Positions 25,965-37,463 are shown, numbered from the stretch's first letter. The stretch is 64,000 nt of DNA from Cristatella mucedo (GCA_009760855.2 WPIO01000093.1:1511659-1575658); one strand, 5' to 3'. Notes: generated by a model from the sequence alone, not told the origin. A program made the numbers and translations.

Positions 25965-26360
25965 GCCGGTTTCAGCCTCGTTACGAGGTCTTCGTCACGA
26001 GATCCCCTGGGGATGATAAATAAGCCGGTTCATTTCCTTTCCCTAAGATGACTGGTGGTAGAAGCTTTTGCTGTGCAGGTCCTAGGCCTACATTTAGTCT
26101 TGGAAATCCTTTCTGCGATCTTACGCACTTGTATCTTGCCTTTTGCGGCCAACTCGAGCGTATACTTTCCAGCGCTGCTACTTCATGTGCTGCTCGCCTC
26201 CTTAACTGCTTCATGACAATCTATGCTTTCCACTTCCTTTTTTGCACAAGATGGAGACTGCTGGCTACGTTGTTCGCCCCGACAGAGGCTTAGGCTTTGA
26301 GTGCACTCTAGAAAGCTCTCTATCGTAGCACACACTGTGTCTTTGTTGCTTGGTGAAGTG
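25965..26360. repeat. Dispersed repeat G, copy 1
   Basis: Weakly but collinearly similar to 34780-35190: GGTGGTAGAAGCTTTTGCTG versus GGTGACAGAAGCTTTAGCTC, then GCAGGTCC, CTTCCTTTTTTGCAC and AGGCTTAGGC versus AGACGCTTAAAC. The open frame over it has no known homologue. Confidence 0.45.
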
Positions 26361-26760
26361 CAGCCGGAGATATTACTTTACCGTTACTATTTCTCTCCGT
26401 AGGGTCGCCGTGAGGATATTTAGTGCAAACATCCATGGATTCCGAACCTGATAATAGTAACACCGGTCCGTGCAGCTATTTCCGTTTATGCCACTTCATG
26501 ACTTCGAGACAGTAGCTGGATTCAGTAACTTTATTTCTCGTACTTATTGCTTTCGGCAACTGATGCTTTGATTCAACACACGCACTTAGGCTTAATGAAT
26601 AAACAAAATCTTCAGATAAGAGTGAATTTAGATAAATCACTAGTCTTACAGTGTATGCAGCATTGCGCCAATCTTTTGGATAGCAAAGGGCTGCACACAA
26701 AAACTGAGAGTCAGGAATTGAAACCACATTCCAAACATGGGATACTGACATTTCACATAC

Positions 26761-26853
26761 AACACACACACAGACACACACACACAGACATATGTCTGTG
26801 TGTGTGTGTGCGTGCATATGCAGTACACACGCATATATATATATATATATATA

Positions 26854-26905
<52 letters not shown>

Positions 26906-26962
26906 CGCGTGCGCGTGTGTGCGTATTTGTGTGTGTGGATCATATATACATATATATTTTTT
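26761..26962. repeat. Compound (CA)n/(TG)n/(TA)n microsatellite
   Basis: CA repeats, then TG repeats, (TA)n at about 26832-26855, a long TG run to 26896 and CG/TG alternation. 26774-26809 is a perfect 36-bp palindrome centred on CATATG. Open frames here simply spell alternating His/Thr/Val/Cys. Confidence 0.95.
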
Positions 26963-27059
26963 AAATAATGTGTATATGGTTATAAAGTTATAACAGACGA
27001 TAAAATCAGCTCCAATTATATATGCCTACTTTCAGTTACGTAACTAAAATTAAAAGTTT

Positions 27060-27545
27060 AACTAAAAATGACTTCTGTAGCTCGCAACTAGTAGGTCTTC
27101 CGGCTGGTGCAATAAGATGCCTAGCGTTGGTACACATCTCTGAAGCTAGGCTTGTCTGTCGCGAGCGTCGTAGTTACTACCTTACACAACTTCACACCAA
27201 AATTCACTGGCTCCGAATCAAGCAGCGTGTGGACCTCAAAATGTTGTCACTCATTTTTGGGTCACTCCACTCAGTCTCTCCGGCCTACCAATAAGAACTA
27301 CTTGAGTAGGCATTGCACAAACCTTCTCTCCCGGCTGATGTCACGGTGGTGTTCCTTGAACCAATTTCAAGTCCTTTGGAGACGATGTCTTTAGTTGGTA
27401 TACTCCCAAAACCTGGAACTTACTCCCGACTGATATCCCGACATCCCCTGACTTGGTATTATTTAAAAAGAAACTAAACTAAAACTAGAAACTAAAGAAA
27501 CTAAAAACGCGCCTGTTTCGCAAAGCATTTGCGGGGCGGATCCTG
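27060..27545 (+). mobile_element. Decayed LINE-A copy
   Basis: 27090-27290 translates to LVGLPAGAIRCLALVHISEA then RLVCRERRSYYLTQLHTKIH and related RT C-terminal motifs; the rest is frame-broken and ends before the 3' hairpin. Confidence 0.75.
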
Positions 27546-28489
27546 GTGATTTGTTCTTTATGAGCTCATGATTGCCGATACTGTCCATTCTTTTACTGAC
27601 CAATCAGAATGATTCGTTCCTAGTATGTTTAAAGTGCGTAAAAAAGACTTGGTTCTTTCACGGCAATATACAAATTGCTTACAGTTATTATTAATTCAGT
27701 CATTATTTAGAACGTATAACTACACGGCGAAAGCTCTACAGGTAACAGTGATGAGAATTTGTTTTGCACCCCAGGGAACTAAATCGCATTCTGCGCACTT
27801 GGCATGTACGGGAAAGGAAGTATTTCAATAGATTGTATGTACCGTGCACAATCTTGGAACGTAGAGGTGCGCAAATAATAACTCCATAGGACATTGGTAG
27901 CTATTGCTCTCCATTGCCGATCTTTATAAATCAGCAAAGCCGATAATTGAGAGGTTACAGAGCCAGCATGCAGACAGAGGTTAAAGAGCCGAATGCAGGC
28001 TGGGAAGGGACGTCTTGTGCCGTGACGTAGGGGCCAAGGAAAATGTTTGCAGGAAGCGCAAGACGGATTCGCATCTTTGAAGTTGGCCGCATTCATTTTA
28101 CTCTAGAAGAATACAAGCGGTGGCTCGACAGTGCGTCCTCAGCACTGTAACGATAAAGATCCAGAGCCCGACTGCCTGCTTGAAGTTGGAACTACGACGC
28201 AGCAGCTACCTGGAAGGGTATCGCAGGTCAGCGACTTCAGCGACCTTGAAAGTTGGCGGATCCTGCGAATTGCTGGAGGCCGCAACCATTTCCACTCATG
28301 CTGATACATTCAATCCGATTGTTGGATGCTACAATTTTGCAACCGGTATTGCAAATTGTAGCGCACAGCATCGGCCGGCCTCGCTCTCAATTTAAGGGCG
28401 CACAAGAACTTCGAGGCGGAGAAAAACATCTTTGTCACCTTTCGGAGTGAGCTAGAGAGAGAACCAGCATTGTGGTGAGATAGGCAGGG
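27546..28489. other. Intergenic, nothing recognised
   Basis: A 105-codon minus-strand frame (27779-28096) and plus frames at 28120-28450 have no recognisable motif. Confidence 0.4.
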
Positions 28490-29370
28490 CTGAGACGCGA
28501 AGCTCTTGGACCAGCTGCAGTGGTGGTTCGGCCTGTAGAATTGGCCTACTATCCGCAGGAGCGGCTGATTGGTGTCGGTTGGCCTGTCAACCTCGGCCAC
28601 AATTCTGAGAAAGAAGAATCACGTGGAACCTTTACGGTTTTCAAACTGGACGGGGTGCACATCCGGTAGTCGGACGGCAGTATTAATTCCTCGCCGTAAT
28701 GGCCCGCGGTGCCGGGCCCAATATCATTAAGCTCTTGCCCCATTGTCCGGGCTAGTTATTTAAGAGTAGGGCGACGCTCGATCAGAGCTCTTTCTTCGTC
28801 TTCGGTTTGGCCTTCGGCTCTGTGCCGACGCCGTCTCCGGCAGTTCCCGGACACGTTTTCTCTTTAAAAGCGAGCCGAAAGAGGATAGCGGACTGTGTCG
28901 CCGACGAAGGATGGGACAGAGCGAGTCAGCGCATCAGGAGAAATCGGTGGACGCTACTGAATACGGCTGTATAGTGCCCGTGGCTCGCACTGTGTTTTTG
29001 TGTGTGGGCGCGTGCTTGGTCCAGGCGTAGGGATTAGCCGCTGCCAACTAGAGTTAGTCCGTTGCAACGGAGAGAAGTATTTCTTCGTAGGAAAAGCGGC
29101 CCCACCCAGTATTCCTACCTTTGCGAAGGTGGAAGCGGAGCCCTAGTTCTGCGGTCAGGAGTTATGGTCCGAGGTATTCCTGCCTTTGCGCCCAGTATAC
29201 ACGCAGGTGGCCTAAGTGCGGCTGGGGTGTTTTCCCGTAAGAGCGTTTGCTTCGGTGAGAGCTTGCGAGCGAGGATAAAACTAAACTAGACTAGTAGCGA
29301 CATTGCACACCTGCGAATAAAGTTCAGTAAAACCCCCTATTTGGGTGTGTACATCTTTTCAATTCACTCC
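28490..29370 (+). mobile_element. LTR-like module
   Basis: 28490-28670 is similar to 32700-32880, which shows it is repetitive. Downstream are a TATA-like TATTTAAGAG near 28755, a GC-rich leader, an internal repeat (GTATTCCTACCTTTGCG then GTATTCCTGCCTTTGCG) and AATAAA at about 29317. This looks like an LTR promoter and polyA unit, but no matching second LTR or internal coding region was found, so the call is tentative. Confidence 0.45.
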
Positions 29371-29387
29371 ACGTGCTCACATACCCT

Positions 29388-29575
29388 TGGTGAGCCGTGG
29401 TGGCACACCAAGTAAGGTGGCTGCTTATCACGACTTCGGCCGCGAGGTCGCGGGTTCGAATCCTGCTGTGGTGGACGATCCCTTATAGCTGCTGCACGCG
29501 GTAGTGATAGACGTAAAGGGTCTTCTGTCGCTATGCAAAAGAGGCTGTCGAATAAGCTAGTATATATACCATTAG
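29388..29575 (+). mobile_element. tRNA-derived SINE, family S2
   Basis: A head TGAGCCGTGGTGGCACACCA, a perfect B box GGTTCGAATCC at 29453-29463 and a tail with AAAAGAGGCTGTCGAATAAG. It is the best-preserved S2 promoter together with the copy at 59728. Confidence 0.85.
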
Positions 29576-29970
29576 TAACGGTAAGTAGGTTGGCGTCAGA
29601 AACGCTCTTTCGCGTGGCCAGCTCGTATTGCGCATAGACGAGCACCGAGATGCATTAAATGGCATCACCTCTAGGCAAGCGACAGATTGCGCTTCCTCTG
29701 CCTTCGAGCCTTCGGCGTTACAATATAAAACCGTGCAAGCAATCCGGCCGAGTTCCTTACTGCTGACTGCCAGCGGGAGTGATTGCAACCACCGCTCTTT
29801 TCTGTGCTGTGTTAGAGATTATGATGAGATTGAGATTATTAATTCAGTTTAACTTTCACTTTTTTGCTTTGGTCCAACGCCATACTTCTTGCAGACAAAC
29901 TCTGCTCTAATCTATATGTCGGTGAGCTTACCAGAGAATAGCTTACTTGCATGGCCACACCCAGTATAGC
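29576..29970. other. Intergenic, nothing recognised
   Basis: Only short unsupported open frames. Confidence 0.4.
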
Positions 29971-29974
29971 AGTT

Positions 29975-30340
29975 GTCTTACTGCGGAGCCGGCGGCGGCA
30001 GTTCTAGAGGAGTCTGACGGAGACACAAGCGCGGAAGCGAGTGTCAAACGAGACTCTTTATTCTCTCAGACGTACATAAACTGTATATGTGAGCTGGCTG
30101 ACTCGCAGCGAATGGGGAAGTGCAGCTTCGGCGGGCAACATCCTTACATGAAAGGCTGGAAGCTGCCCCCGAGCCCACTGCCTAACCATCTGCTGCAGGC
30201 GGAGCATACATTAGTAGCCAGACGCTGCGCTAACTACAAAAGCAGAAGCAGTAGGCACTCACACCATTCGTTCCCCAATAGAAAATAGATCTCATTGTCA
30301 CCATCCAGGCTAGAGAGAGGGCGGCCATCGAGGCTGGCTC
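29975..30340 (-). repeat. Repeat D copy 1 (LTR-like)
   Basis: Aligned with 31975-32275: shared GGCGGCGG, CTAAACGAGACTCT-like sequence and CTGCTGCAGGCGGGGCATAC. On the minus strand it contains AATAAAGAGTCTCG, a polyA signal, suggesting an LTR on that strand. Confidence 0.55.
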
Positions 30341-30858
30341 CATCTGCTGCAGGCGGGGCATACATTAGTAGCCAGACGCTTCGCTAATTACAAAGCAATT
30401 AATTACTATTATAATTATTATTGTTAATTATTATTAATAATTATTACTATACTATTAATCAATTAATTACTATTATTCTTACGATAATTACTAAGCAGAA
30501 GCAGTAGGCACTCACAGCATTCGTTCCCCAATAGAAAATAGATCTCATTGTCACCCGTCCAGGCTAGAGAGAGGGCAGCCATCGCGACTGGCTCCATCTG
30601 CTGCAGGCGGGGCATACATTAGTAGCCAGACGCTTCGCTAATTACAAAGCAATTAATTACTATTATAATTATTATTTTTAATTATTATTGTTAATTATTA
30701 ATAATAATTATTACTATACTATTAATTAATTAATTACTATTATTCTTACAATAATTACTAAGCAGAAGCAGTAGGCACTCACAGCATTCGTTCCCCAATA
30801 GAAAATAGATCTCATTGTCGGCCGTCCAGGCTAGAGAGAGGGCGGCCATCGCGACTGG
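30187..30858. repeat. Three-unit tandem repeat with AT-rich insert
   Basis: Units start at CATCTGCTGCAGGCGG: unit 1 is 30187-30340 (154 bp), unit 2 is 30341-30594 (254 bp) and unit 3 is 30595-30858. Units 2 and 3 carry an extra roughly 100-bp block of AATTATTA-type sequence that unit 1 lacks. The flanking parts (TAGTAGCCAGACGCT, TTCGTTCCCCAATAGAAAAT) are nearly identical. Confidence 0.95.
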
Positions 30859-31269
30859 AAAGTCGTGTAGTTGTCGGCTCCCCGTGCTCTTCTCTACTGC
30901 CTGCTCAGGCGGTGGCACCGAAGCATAAGTTATTACCATGTCCTGCAGTAAGTCGTTCGGGCTCTATCAGGTAGTTAATTTCTACATTGAAGGATTCCGA
31001 CCGGCTTAACCAGGTTGCAGACTAGGTGACCGCTACTAGCAGAAGGCACACGTCAGCACAGCTCCCCACGAAGAGCCGGCAATATCGGCCGCTCACCTTG
31101 AGACAAAGTCGTAACACAGCTTTCTCTGTTAGGCGGCACCCATAGGTCACCACCGTGCGAGCCCCGATGGCTCGTCCCATGCGCTCGTCACTGATCCGGT
31201 CCTGCGAATCCCACTCTGGCTCGTCAACGCGGTCGCGTCGTTCTCCGGGTTGCACTCCGCCGGGTCGAT

Positions 31270-31595
31270 CTCGCGGTTATGTTAGTCTGTGCTCTGCACC
31301 GAGACGCTCTGCGAACGTTCCTCCTGCTAAGACGCTCTCGCTGCTGCGCTTCGTCGTCCAGACGTCGTTTTAGTGGGCGCTCTCCGCCGCCGAGACGCTC
31401 TCGCTGATGCATTCCGCCGACGAGACGTCGCTCTCGCGGGCGCTCTCCGCTGCCGAGACACCCTTGTTGCTGCACTCACCACCGCCGAGACGTCGCCTTG
31501 GCACTCCGCCACCGACTTCGCACTCCGCCACCGACCGACAGACGCAGTCCCCCACCGACTGAGCTCCGCCGCCGAGACGTAACTTTCTCGAGCCG
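31270..31595. repeat. GC-rich degenerate minisatellite
   Basis: Imperfect repeats built on GCCGAGACG, CTCTCGC and CTCCGC occur repeatedly, giving Arg/Ala/Ser-rich frames on both strands. The frames are a by-product of the repeat, not genes. Confidence 0.75.
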
Positions 31596-31970
31596 CTGTC
31601 TCAGCTCCGCTGAGCTGCTCCTGCTGCAGCCGAAACCTATTGGCCTCACCTTCGCCTCTTCATACGTCAACCACAAGAGCAGAAGAATTCACGCGTTACC
31701 CATCTTGTTGCAGTCTTGCTCCATGTCGGCCGGGGTTTGGCACCCGCCATTCTATAGGATTATCGACCAGACACACCGGCACAACATGCTCTAACGACGT
31801 TGCAATCTTTAGCCTTGCTACAGTCTTCTTTAGCGTCAGAAGCCGGGGCATAAAGTGCACTCTGCCTTTGAACATTTCATACCTCAAAATCGGCGTCCTA
31901 TCGAGGCCGTAGAAGGTCTGATGCTCTTTTCGGCACGATGAAAACATTCTCAGCCAAAAATTTTATATTA
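31596..31970. other. Intergenic, nothing recognised
   Basis: Short overlapping frames on both strands without homology. Confidence 0.4.
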
Positions 31971-31974
31971 CTAT

Positions 31975-32275
31975 GGCTCCGGCGGCGGAATTTCTAGTGG
32001 AATCACACGGAAACACCACTGCGGATGTGAGTGCTAAACGAGACTCTCCATTAATGCTTTTGCGCAATATATAAATGCGACATGACTGATTCTCAGCTGA
32101 TGGGTGAGTGCAGATGCAGCAGGCAACATCCCCATATCAAAGGCCAAACGCCGAACCGAGTCAACTGCTCAATCACCTGCTGCAGGCGGGGCATACATTA
32201 GTGGCCGGATGCTGCTGCGCTAATTACCATAGCTGAAGCAGCAGGCGCAAACAACGCTGCGACTAATCACATAGG
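31975..32275 (-). repeat. Repeat D copy 2 (LTR-like)
   Basis: Same order of blocks as 29975-30340, in the same orientation, without the tandem expansion. The two could be LTRs of one element or independent insertions. Confidence 0.55.
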
Positions 32276-32699
32276 AGCTAAATGAAATTGCTGCAAAAAT
32301 AGCAGCCAGATCGTAGGTCATGTACCATGACCCGCTCCGTAGATGCGTACGTTGTATCTGTGTGTGTGTCTTCGTATATCCAGGCATTTACTTTATAAAC
32401 ATGCCCCTTCCTTAAAGTCGCGCTCCACCACTTTGGTGACGCCGAACTGTCAACCTTGGCCAAAACTCTATCCAGATAGAATCGCCTGGAACCTTTTCGG
32501 CATCCAAGCCGTCCGACGGCCTTCACATCAGCGGACAGGAGAATAATGCATCATCAATGTATGCGCACTGTAGTCTATAGCGCCTTGCTGGCCTTGGCTT
32601 AATTTTAGCGCGAACATGAGCTGTTCGGCGGCGAGCAAGAACTCTTTTGTCCTGGAGCAGTGAGCCAAAGAGGAGTGCCTGTGCGGTTAGAGAGCAAGA
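32276..32699. other. Intergenic, partial dispersed repeat
   Basis: 32440-32560 resembles 28580-28680 (CTGTCAACCTTGGCC and GCCTGGAACCTTTTCGGCAT). The rest is unassigned. Confidence 0.45.
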
Positions 32700-32880
32700 G
32701 CTTAAGAGCGAGCCAGGAAGCTCTGAGACCAGCAGTGGCGATTCGGCCTTTAGAATTGGTCTAATACCCACGGGAGCTGCTGATTGGTGTTGGCTGGCCT
32801 GTCAATCTCCGCCGTAACTCTGTCCAAAATGAATTGCCTGGAACCTATTCGGAATTCAAGCTGGACAGGGGTGCCATACC
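32700..32880 (+). repeat. Dispersed repeat matching 28490-28670
   Basis: Shared blocks include GGTTCGGCCT/CGATTCGGCC followed by GAATTGG, CTGATTGGTGT, GGCCTGTCAA, GCCTGGAACC and AAGCTGGAC. It is followed at 32886-32935 by a short internal duplication of GTGACCAAA..TTGCCACCAAA. Confidence 0.6.
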
Positions 32881-33712
32881 AGTGGCCTAGTGACCAAAGT
32901 TGCCACCAAAGTGACCAAAATTGCCACCAAACATCCTTCCGCCAACTTAAAAGTCTACTTGCTTTAGAAAAAAGCATGAATTTTGACTTAGTAGATTATT
33001 AAAACTCGACTTCGGTGGTCTGCGAATAGTTGGCATGGTACGGAGCAGATCTGTAATGGCGAACTCTCGGTGGAAGGGGCGTGGCAGGCCGCTTGGTAAC
33101 CTTCTGCCGCGAACCCGACTCCGGAACTCCTGCCTTACGCCGATCAGTGGTGAGGTAAGCCTGCACCGCTCCCTGCTTTGCGAAGACTCGACCCGGTAGG
33201 TTGCTGGCTGGCTGGCCAGCGAGTCGCTGTCTGGCTCTGCTGACGCTCCGCGGATCCTCCTGGCCTTGACCCACCCTTAGCTCCTCGCGTACTTCTGGAG
33301 CACCGACAGACTGCGCATGCAGCTGACACCAGTCATCAAGACTCTTCCGACCGTCTCCAAATCAAAATTGAAACTAGATCTCACGCTACTGGGGTTTCGC
33401 CTCTTTATGTAGTTTGGGCTATCGGTCATCCTGCCGAACATAAAACTAAAATGCACGTGCATGCAATCTCCACTTCCTACCAAGCCATTATTAAGCATGC
33501 CATAATGCTTAACTATAAACGTGACTAACCGTTCATGTGCAAAGACATGAAACTCTAAAGGTACCAAAGCCCTGCTAAGCCATAAATCTTAAACCGTAAA
33601 GGTGATTCGTCGCTTATACACATAGTCATACATCTAAACCATAAACAAAAAACCTCAACCCTAAGAATAAACATCCCAAGCCAACGATATGCAATACAAA
33701 CTAAGCGGTGAC
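32881..33712. other. Unassigned region
   Basis: Minus-strand frames 32999-33329 are Arg/Gln-rich and might be decayed retroelement coding sequence, but no motif is decisive. 33560-33715 is A/C-rich with repeated CATAAA and CCTAA. Confidence 0.35.
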
Positions 33713-34027
33713 TCAAACAAAAAGCCTTCCCGCCTGGCGATACGCTACATGTGTGACTTGATCAGTTCTGTATCGCTCCACAAGCAAAGGCTTGCGTTTG
33801 GCGTACCGTCTGACTGTACCAAGCCTGGCAAACCTCCGGCACGCTGTCTCAATGCTTGTGGCTGAGCCGGTAGCGGTCGCGAGCGACTGCAGCAGCTGCC
33901 GGATAAGCTTTACGTCGTCGAAGAGACAGTACACCAAACAAGGTGTGGTGGCTTCCACGTTCAAAAAGAGCGGCCGAAAAGTAGCGCTCGTAACTGCGCT
34001 AGTCTCAGCTGACGCGCGATGACACAT
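33713..34027 (-). mobile_element. Possible LINE ORF1 fragment
   Basis: A 105-codon frame includes DDVKLIRQLLQSLA, then ETACRRFARLGTVRRY and RKPLLVERY. The spacing resembles the RRM/C-terminal part of LINE ORF1 proteins (R-x-G...RPLLV). The similarity is short and from memory, so other origins are possible. Confidence 0.35.
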
Positions 34028-34779
34028 GGTGACGCCTGAATCTCCTATCGCGGCTAGCTGAAACGGCGGCTGGCTACATCAGCAAGATTATGACGGATAT
34101 GGACTATTCGTGGTTCCTGAATTATAGTGGCTTGGAACCTGTTATGCGACAATATACAGTCGAGGCCATAACCATTATTGAACCTGGTTTAGACGGCAAG
34201 TCCTACGCTTCCTACCTACTCGCGCTTTCAGTGTGTGCATCATCAATACGGCCAGGCCGTCCAGACTTCGAGAAGACTTGGCGAATACTCAGCCGCCAGC
34301 CCGGTTCTACTTTTTCCAGCCGAGACTTAGAAAGTGACAAAACATAATCGTCGTTCAGGCCACGCTTACTGTATGGCTTTGAAAGGAATGGCTGGGGCGT
34401 GACTTGACCGTTGAACTCATCGATGCGTTCCAACTGAGTCACTCTGAGCTCGGAGTTCAAAAACCAGATTTTGAGGCGGCGAGCGGTAAAGGCTACAGCG
34501 GATAGATTTAAGACTTCTGGTAATTGCTGCAGCTACCCCGTGAACGCTCAGTGGGCAGAGCGAGTAGGAACGGAAGACTTGGAGCAAGACAGCCATCTAA
34601 ACCTTCTACAAACCAGAAGAACCGCGTAAGACTCAATTAGGTAGCAAGCAGGACTCCCCGTTTAAACCAGGCTTTAAAGTCGACGCCTTGAGAAAGGCAG
34701 TCAGTTGTACAGTAATTCCATAGTTAGCCATGACATTTGAGCTCATTTGAGGTCTAGGCTCGTCACGGCTTAACTCCTT
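34028..34779. other. Unassigned region
   Basis: Frames at 34090-34347 (plus) and 34212-34460 (minus) have no recognised homologue. Confidence 0.35.
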
Positions 34780-35190
34780 CGTAGCTAGCTGAACTGCTGC
34801 ACCAGCTTCAGCCTCCTCCTGCCCTCAGGTCTTGTATGAGCAATAAATGATGTGCTGTATTCCTCCGTTTAAAGACCGTTGGTGACAGAAGCTTTAGCTC
34901 TGCAGGTCCCAGACTGTGGAGCTCACTTGCACAATTCTTATGCAGCGACAGCTACTCTCTTGCTGCCGACGGTAACACATCTTTTTCAGCCGTCTTAAGC
35001 TGCTACTTCCATGCTACTCACTACCTTAGCTGCTCTCCTGACTTAGCTACGCATCTCACTTTCTTTTTGCTGCCTGAGATGGAATCTGTTTGCTTCCGAA
35101 GTCATGCCGAAAGACGCTTAAACTGTCAATGCGCTGTAAAAACATGTCCTCAGTAGCATCCACATAGTCTTTGCGGCTTTATAGAGTTAC
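34780..35190. repeat. Dispersed repeat G, copy 2
   Basis: Collinear with 25965-26360. It includes AATAAA near 34842. Confidence 0.45.
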
Positions 35191-35252
35191 AGACGGAGAT
35201 AGATTGCATTGACTCAGGCCATGAAGCAGTTGGCGTACGTCATGGCTCTTGC

Positions 35253-35392
35253 CGAGCTGGTTTGGTAGAGCTATTAAGGTGCTCGCACCGACCATGGTCT
35301 GGCTAAGGTTGTGGGCTCGAGCCCCGAGGCATATGTGAAACACCTGAATAGAGATTAAGTTCCCTTGTGGCGTTATACAAATGAATTATATT
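35253..35392 (+). mobile_element. tRNA-derived SINE, family S1
   Basis: GGTTTGGTAGAGCTATTAAG head, GGGCTCGAGCCC B-box-like motif, then GAATAGAGATTAAGTTCCC hairpin region and ATACAAATGAATTATA end, as in the 7388 copy. Confidence 0.8.
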
Positions 35393-36464
35393 TTTATTTT
35401 ATATATTACTGAACGCGCTGCAATCCTTCGCTGCTATCAAATAGACTTTTCTACGATACATACTTGTCTGGTTTGCATATGGGTGCACTTCTAGGAAAGA
35501 TGGTTGAACAGGCATTCTGAATGGCTTTCTCAAAATCCGATGTTATAATCTCCGCATTCAAAGCTTGCAATATTAATGCATGACAAAACTGGACGTACTG
35601 TTATTCCTTCACACCAGCCCTACGATGCAATATTCGTTTCTTTTTGGTATAGTGGCAATTGATTGAGAAGACAACGAGACGGTTAAATCAATTAAATCAC
35701 ACTTTTAAAAATATTAGTATTATAGCTCCGAGCTTTTGTCGTGCGTGCATTGGTCGGGGTCGCTAGCATTTCACTCTTTTGTCGGCGCGCTGTCGTCTTG
35801 AACGCTCTTGTCAGGGTGCCGTGGAACGCATCGATTATTTCGTCGGTCGAGTAGCCTACCATGCTGTTTAAAGGAATAAAGATGGCGCACTCTTTACGGC
35901 CGAACGATTGGTCTTTTGTTCCGTCTTGATTCGGTCTTGATCAAGTAATTGGAGCACAGTAAAATTCTGAGTCTTTGTCCAATCTTCCATACGTCCTGGA
36001 CCTTCCCTTCAGGCTTGGCGATGTAAGACTAAATAATGTAACAGGACGGACGCCAAACTTGCCGTGTAAACGTTGCTTTCTTTAGCCGAAAATAGTGCGG
36101 TCTACTATCTATCCAATCATGCGTTTTCAGCTTTTTAGGATTGTAGCTCATTGCTGCGTGGCTGATTTTATGGAGTCCGTGCAACTTTTCAGTTGCTTTA
36201 GCCCATTTAAAGAAATTCCTGCAGTCGTTCTTTGGTGGTGTGGTCGATTAGTAGCCTCCGAAACATGTTAGACTAGACGCCAAAACGAGTTTTACAGCCC
36301 ACTCGTACAACGTTCAGGGGCAGTACCATCATTTAATGAAATCGCATGCCCGCCTGATCAAAAGATCAGTACACGACGTAATCGAAGCAGCACGCAGCTG
36401 CTCTCCCATGACCTTAAGCAACGAGCAGGCTAAACAGTAAGCAAATTGCGCCCATAGTACGCCG
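35393..36464. other. Intergenic, nothing recognised
   Basis: No exon or known repeat seen. 35900-36060 has dyad-like sequence (TCTTGATTCGGTCTTGATC) but no identifiable element. Confidence 0.4.
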
Positions 36465-36475
36465 GTGGTCTCAGG

Positions 36476-36802
36476 TCACATCTTTGCCGAAGCTGTCTGC
36501 CGGGCTTCGTCGGCTCCGGTCGTACAACCAGGGCTTGCATCGAAGTTCGCGTCTATGGGCTCGTTGGCAATCTGTACCGCTCTAATATCCGCTGGTTGTC
36601 GGCGAACTCCATTGATCTCAATCCCGAATCCTTCAACCGGAGCAGTAACTTTCCCCGAAGGCCATTGAATGGATTGCGGTAGATTTCCGTACATGCGTCC
36701 GGCGTCAAAGCTCATTTGCATAAGTGCGCGTGCGCGAACCTGCGTGAAATGTGGTGGATTTTGCGGTACTTCATCGAACCCGAAGTTGGGAAGTGAATGC
36801 AA
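36476..36802 (-). other. Unassigned 109-codon open frame
   Basis: The minus frame reads WPSGKVTAPVEGFGIEINGV and similar, is uninterrupted and lies downstream (in minus orientation) of the RT fragment at 36874. It does not look like RT, RNase H or integrase to me. It could be element-encoded or chance. Confidence 0.3.
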
Positions 36803-36873
36803 GGCCGAGCAGTCGGAGCTGTCTCGCTGTGCTTGTGCTGCATCGCTTCGGAATACATTGATTTTTTGATTCT

Positions 36874-37440
36874 TCAGACATTACTTTTCATGCGGCGCCT
36901 TGCCCGAAGTTTCTTGCTGCAATCGTCGGCAGCGTCGCTGGAAACGTATTGGTTCAGCTCGCGGTAGTCTAAAACGGGCCGCACTATGTCTTTACTAACT
37001 GGAACACTGCCGCTAGCGGTACGAAGTCTGCACGCTTCTCTTCGTAACGCTTTAGCTAGCCGCGTTGGATCCACTCCTGGATTTCCGTATCGTAGCCGGC
37101 CTGCAAGTCGGCGGGGACGCAATAGGCATCGGCGCGGTTTACCAAGGTGGGAGAAGTAACGCCGTCGGTCCAATGCTACTGTATGACCAATTTTCGTAAC
37201 CCCACACCGCCAAAAGGTTTCTATTGGAAACGCTGATGTCGCTCGGCAGGGCCCCGATTTCACTGCCCCGCTCCTTGAAGGTTACTGAACCAACTTCAGG
37301 GCCTATCACCACGTCTCCTAGCAGCCGCACAACATCCATTCCAACGAGCACTTCGTAGACCGGTAGATCTCGGATACAAAGCAGTCCAGCTCTATTGCGA
37401 TGTCCGGCGCAGAGCATGTCATGCGGCACGCCCAACGGAA
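36874..37440 (-). pseudogene. Ty3/gypsy-type protease end and RT start
   Basis: On the minus strand 37270-37435 contains LPVYEVLVGMDVVRLLG, typical of the end of a retropepsin domain (hydrophobic-GMD/N-hydrophobic). 36950-37010 contains RPVLDYRELNQYV, the opening motif of LTR-retrotransposon RT. Frame shifts separate these pieces and the catalytic RT core is absent. It continues, across a LINE-B insertion, the protease start at 38345-38400. Confidence 0.75.
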
Positions 37441-37463
37441 ACTGGAGACTGCTTCATTAACCT

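Noticed and set aside
26476-26993. Long open frames on both strands
   Set aside because: They are produced by the CA/TG/TA microsatellite and have no protein-like composition outside it.
27779-28096. 105-codon minus-strand frame
   Set aside because: No motif, no splice context and no match to other parts of the window.
29388-29475. Complete-looking tRNA promoter boxes at several sites (also 16262, 59728, 60725)
   Set aside because: Acceptor and anticodon stems do not pair, and each continues into a shared repeat body, so they are SINEs and not tRNA genes.
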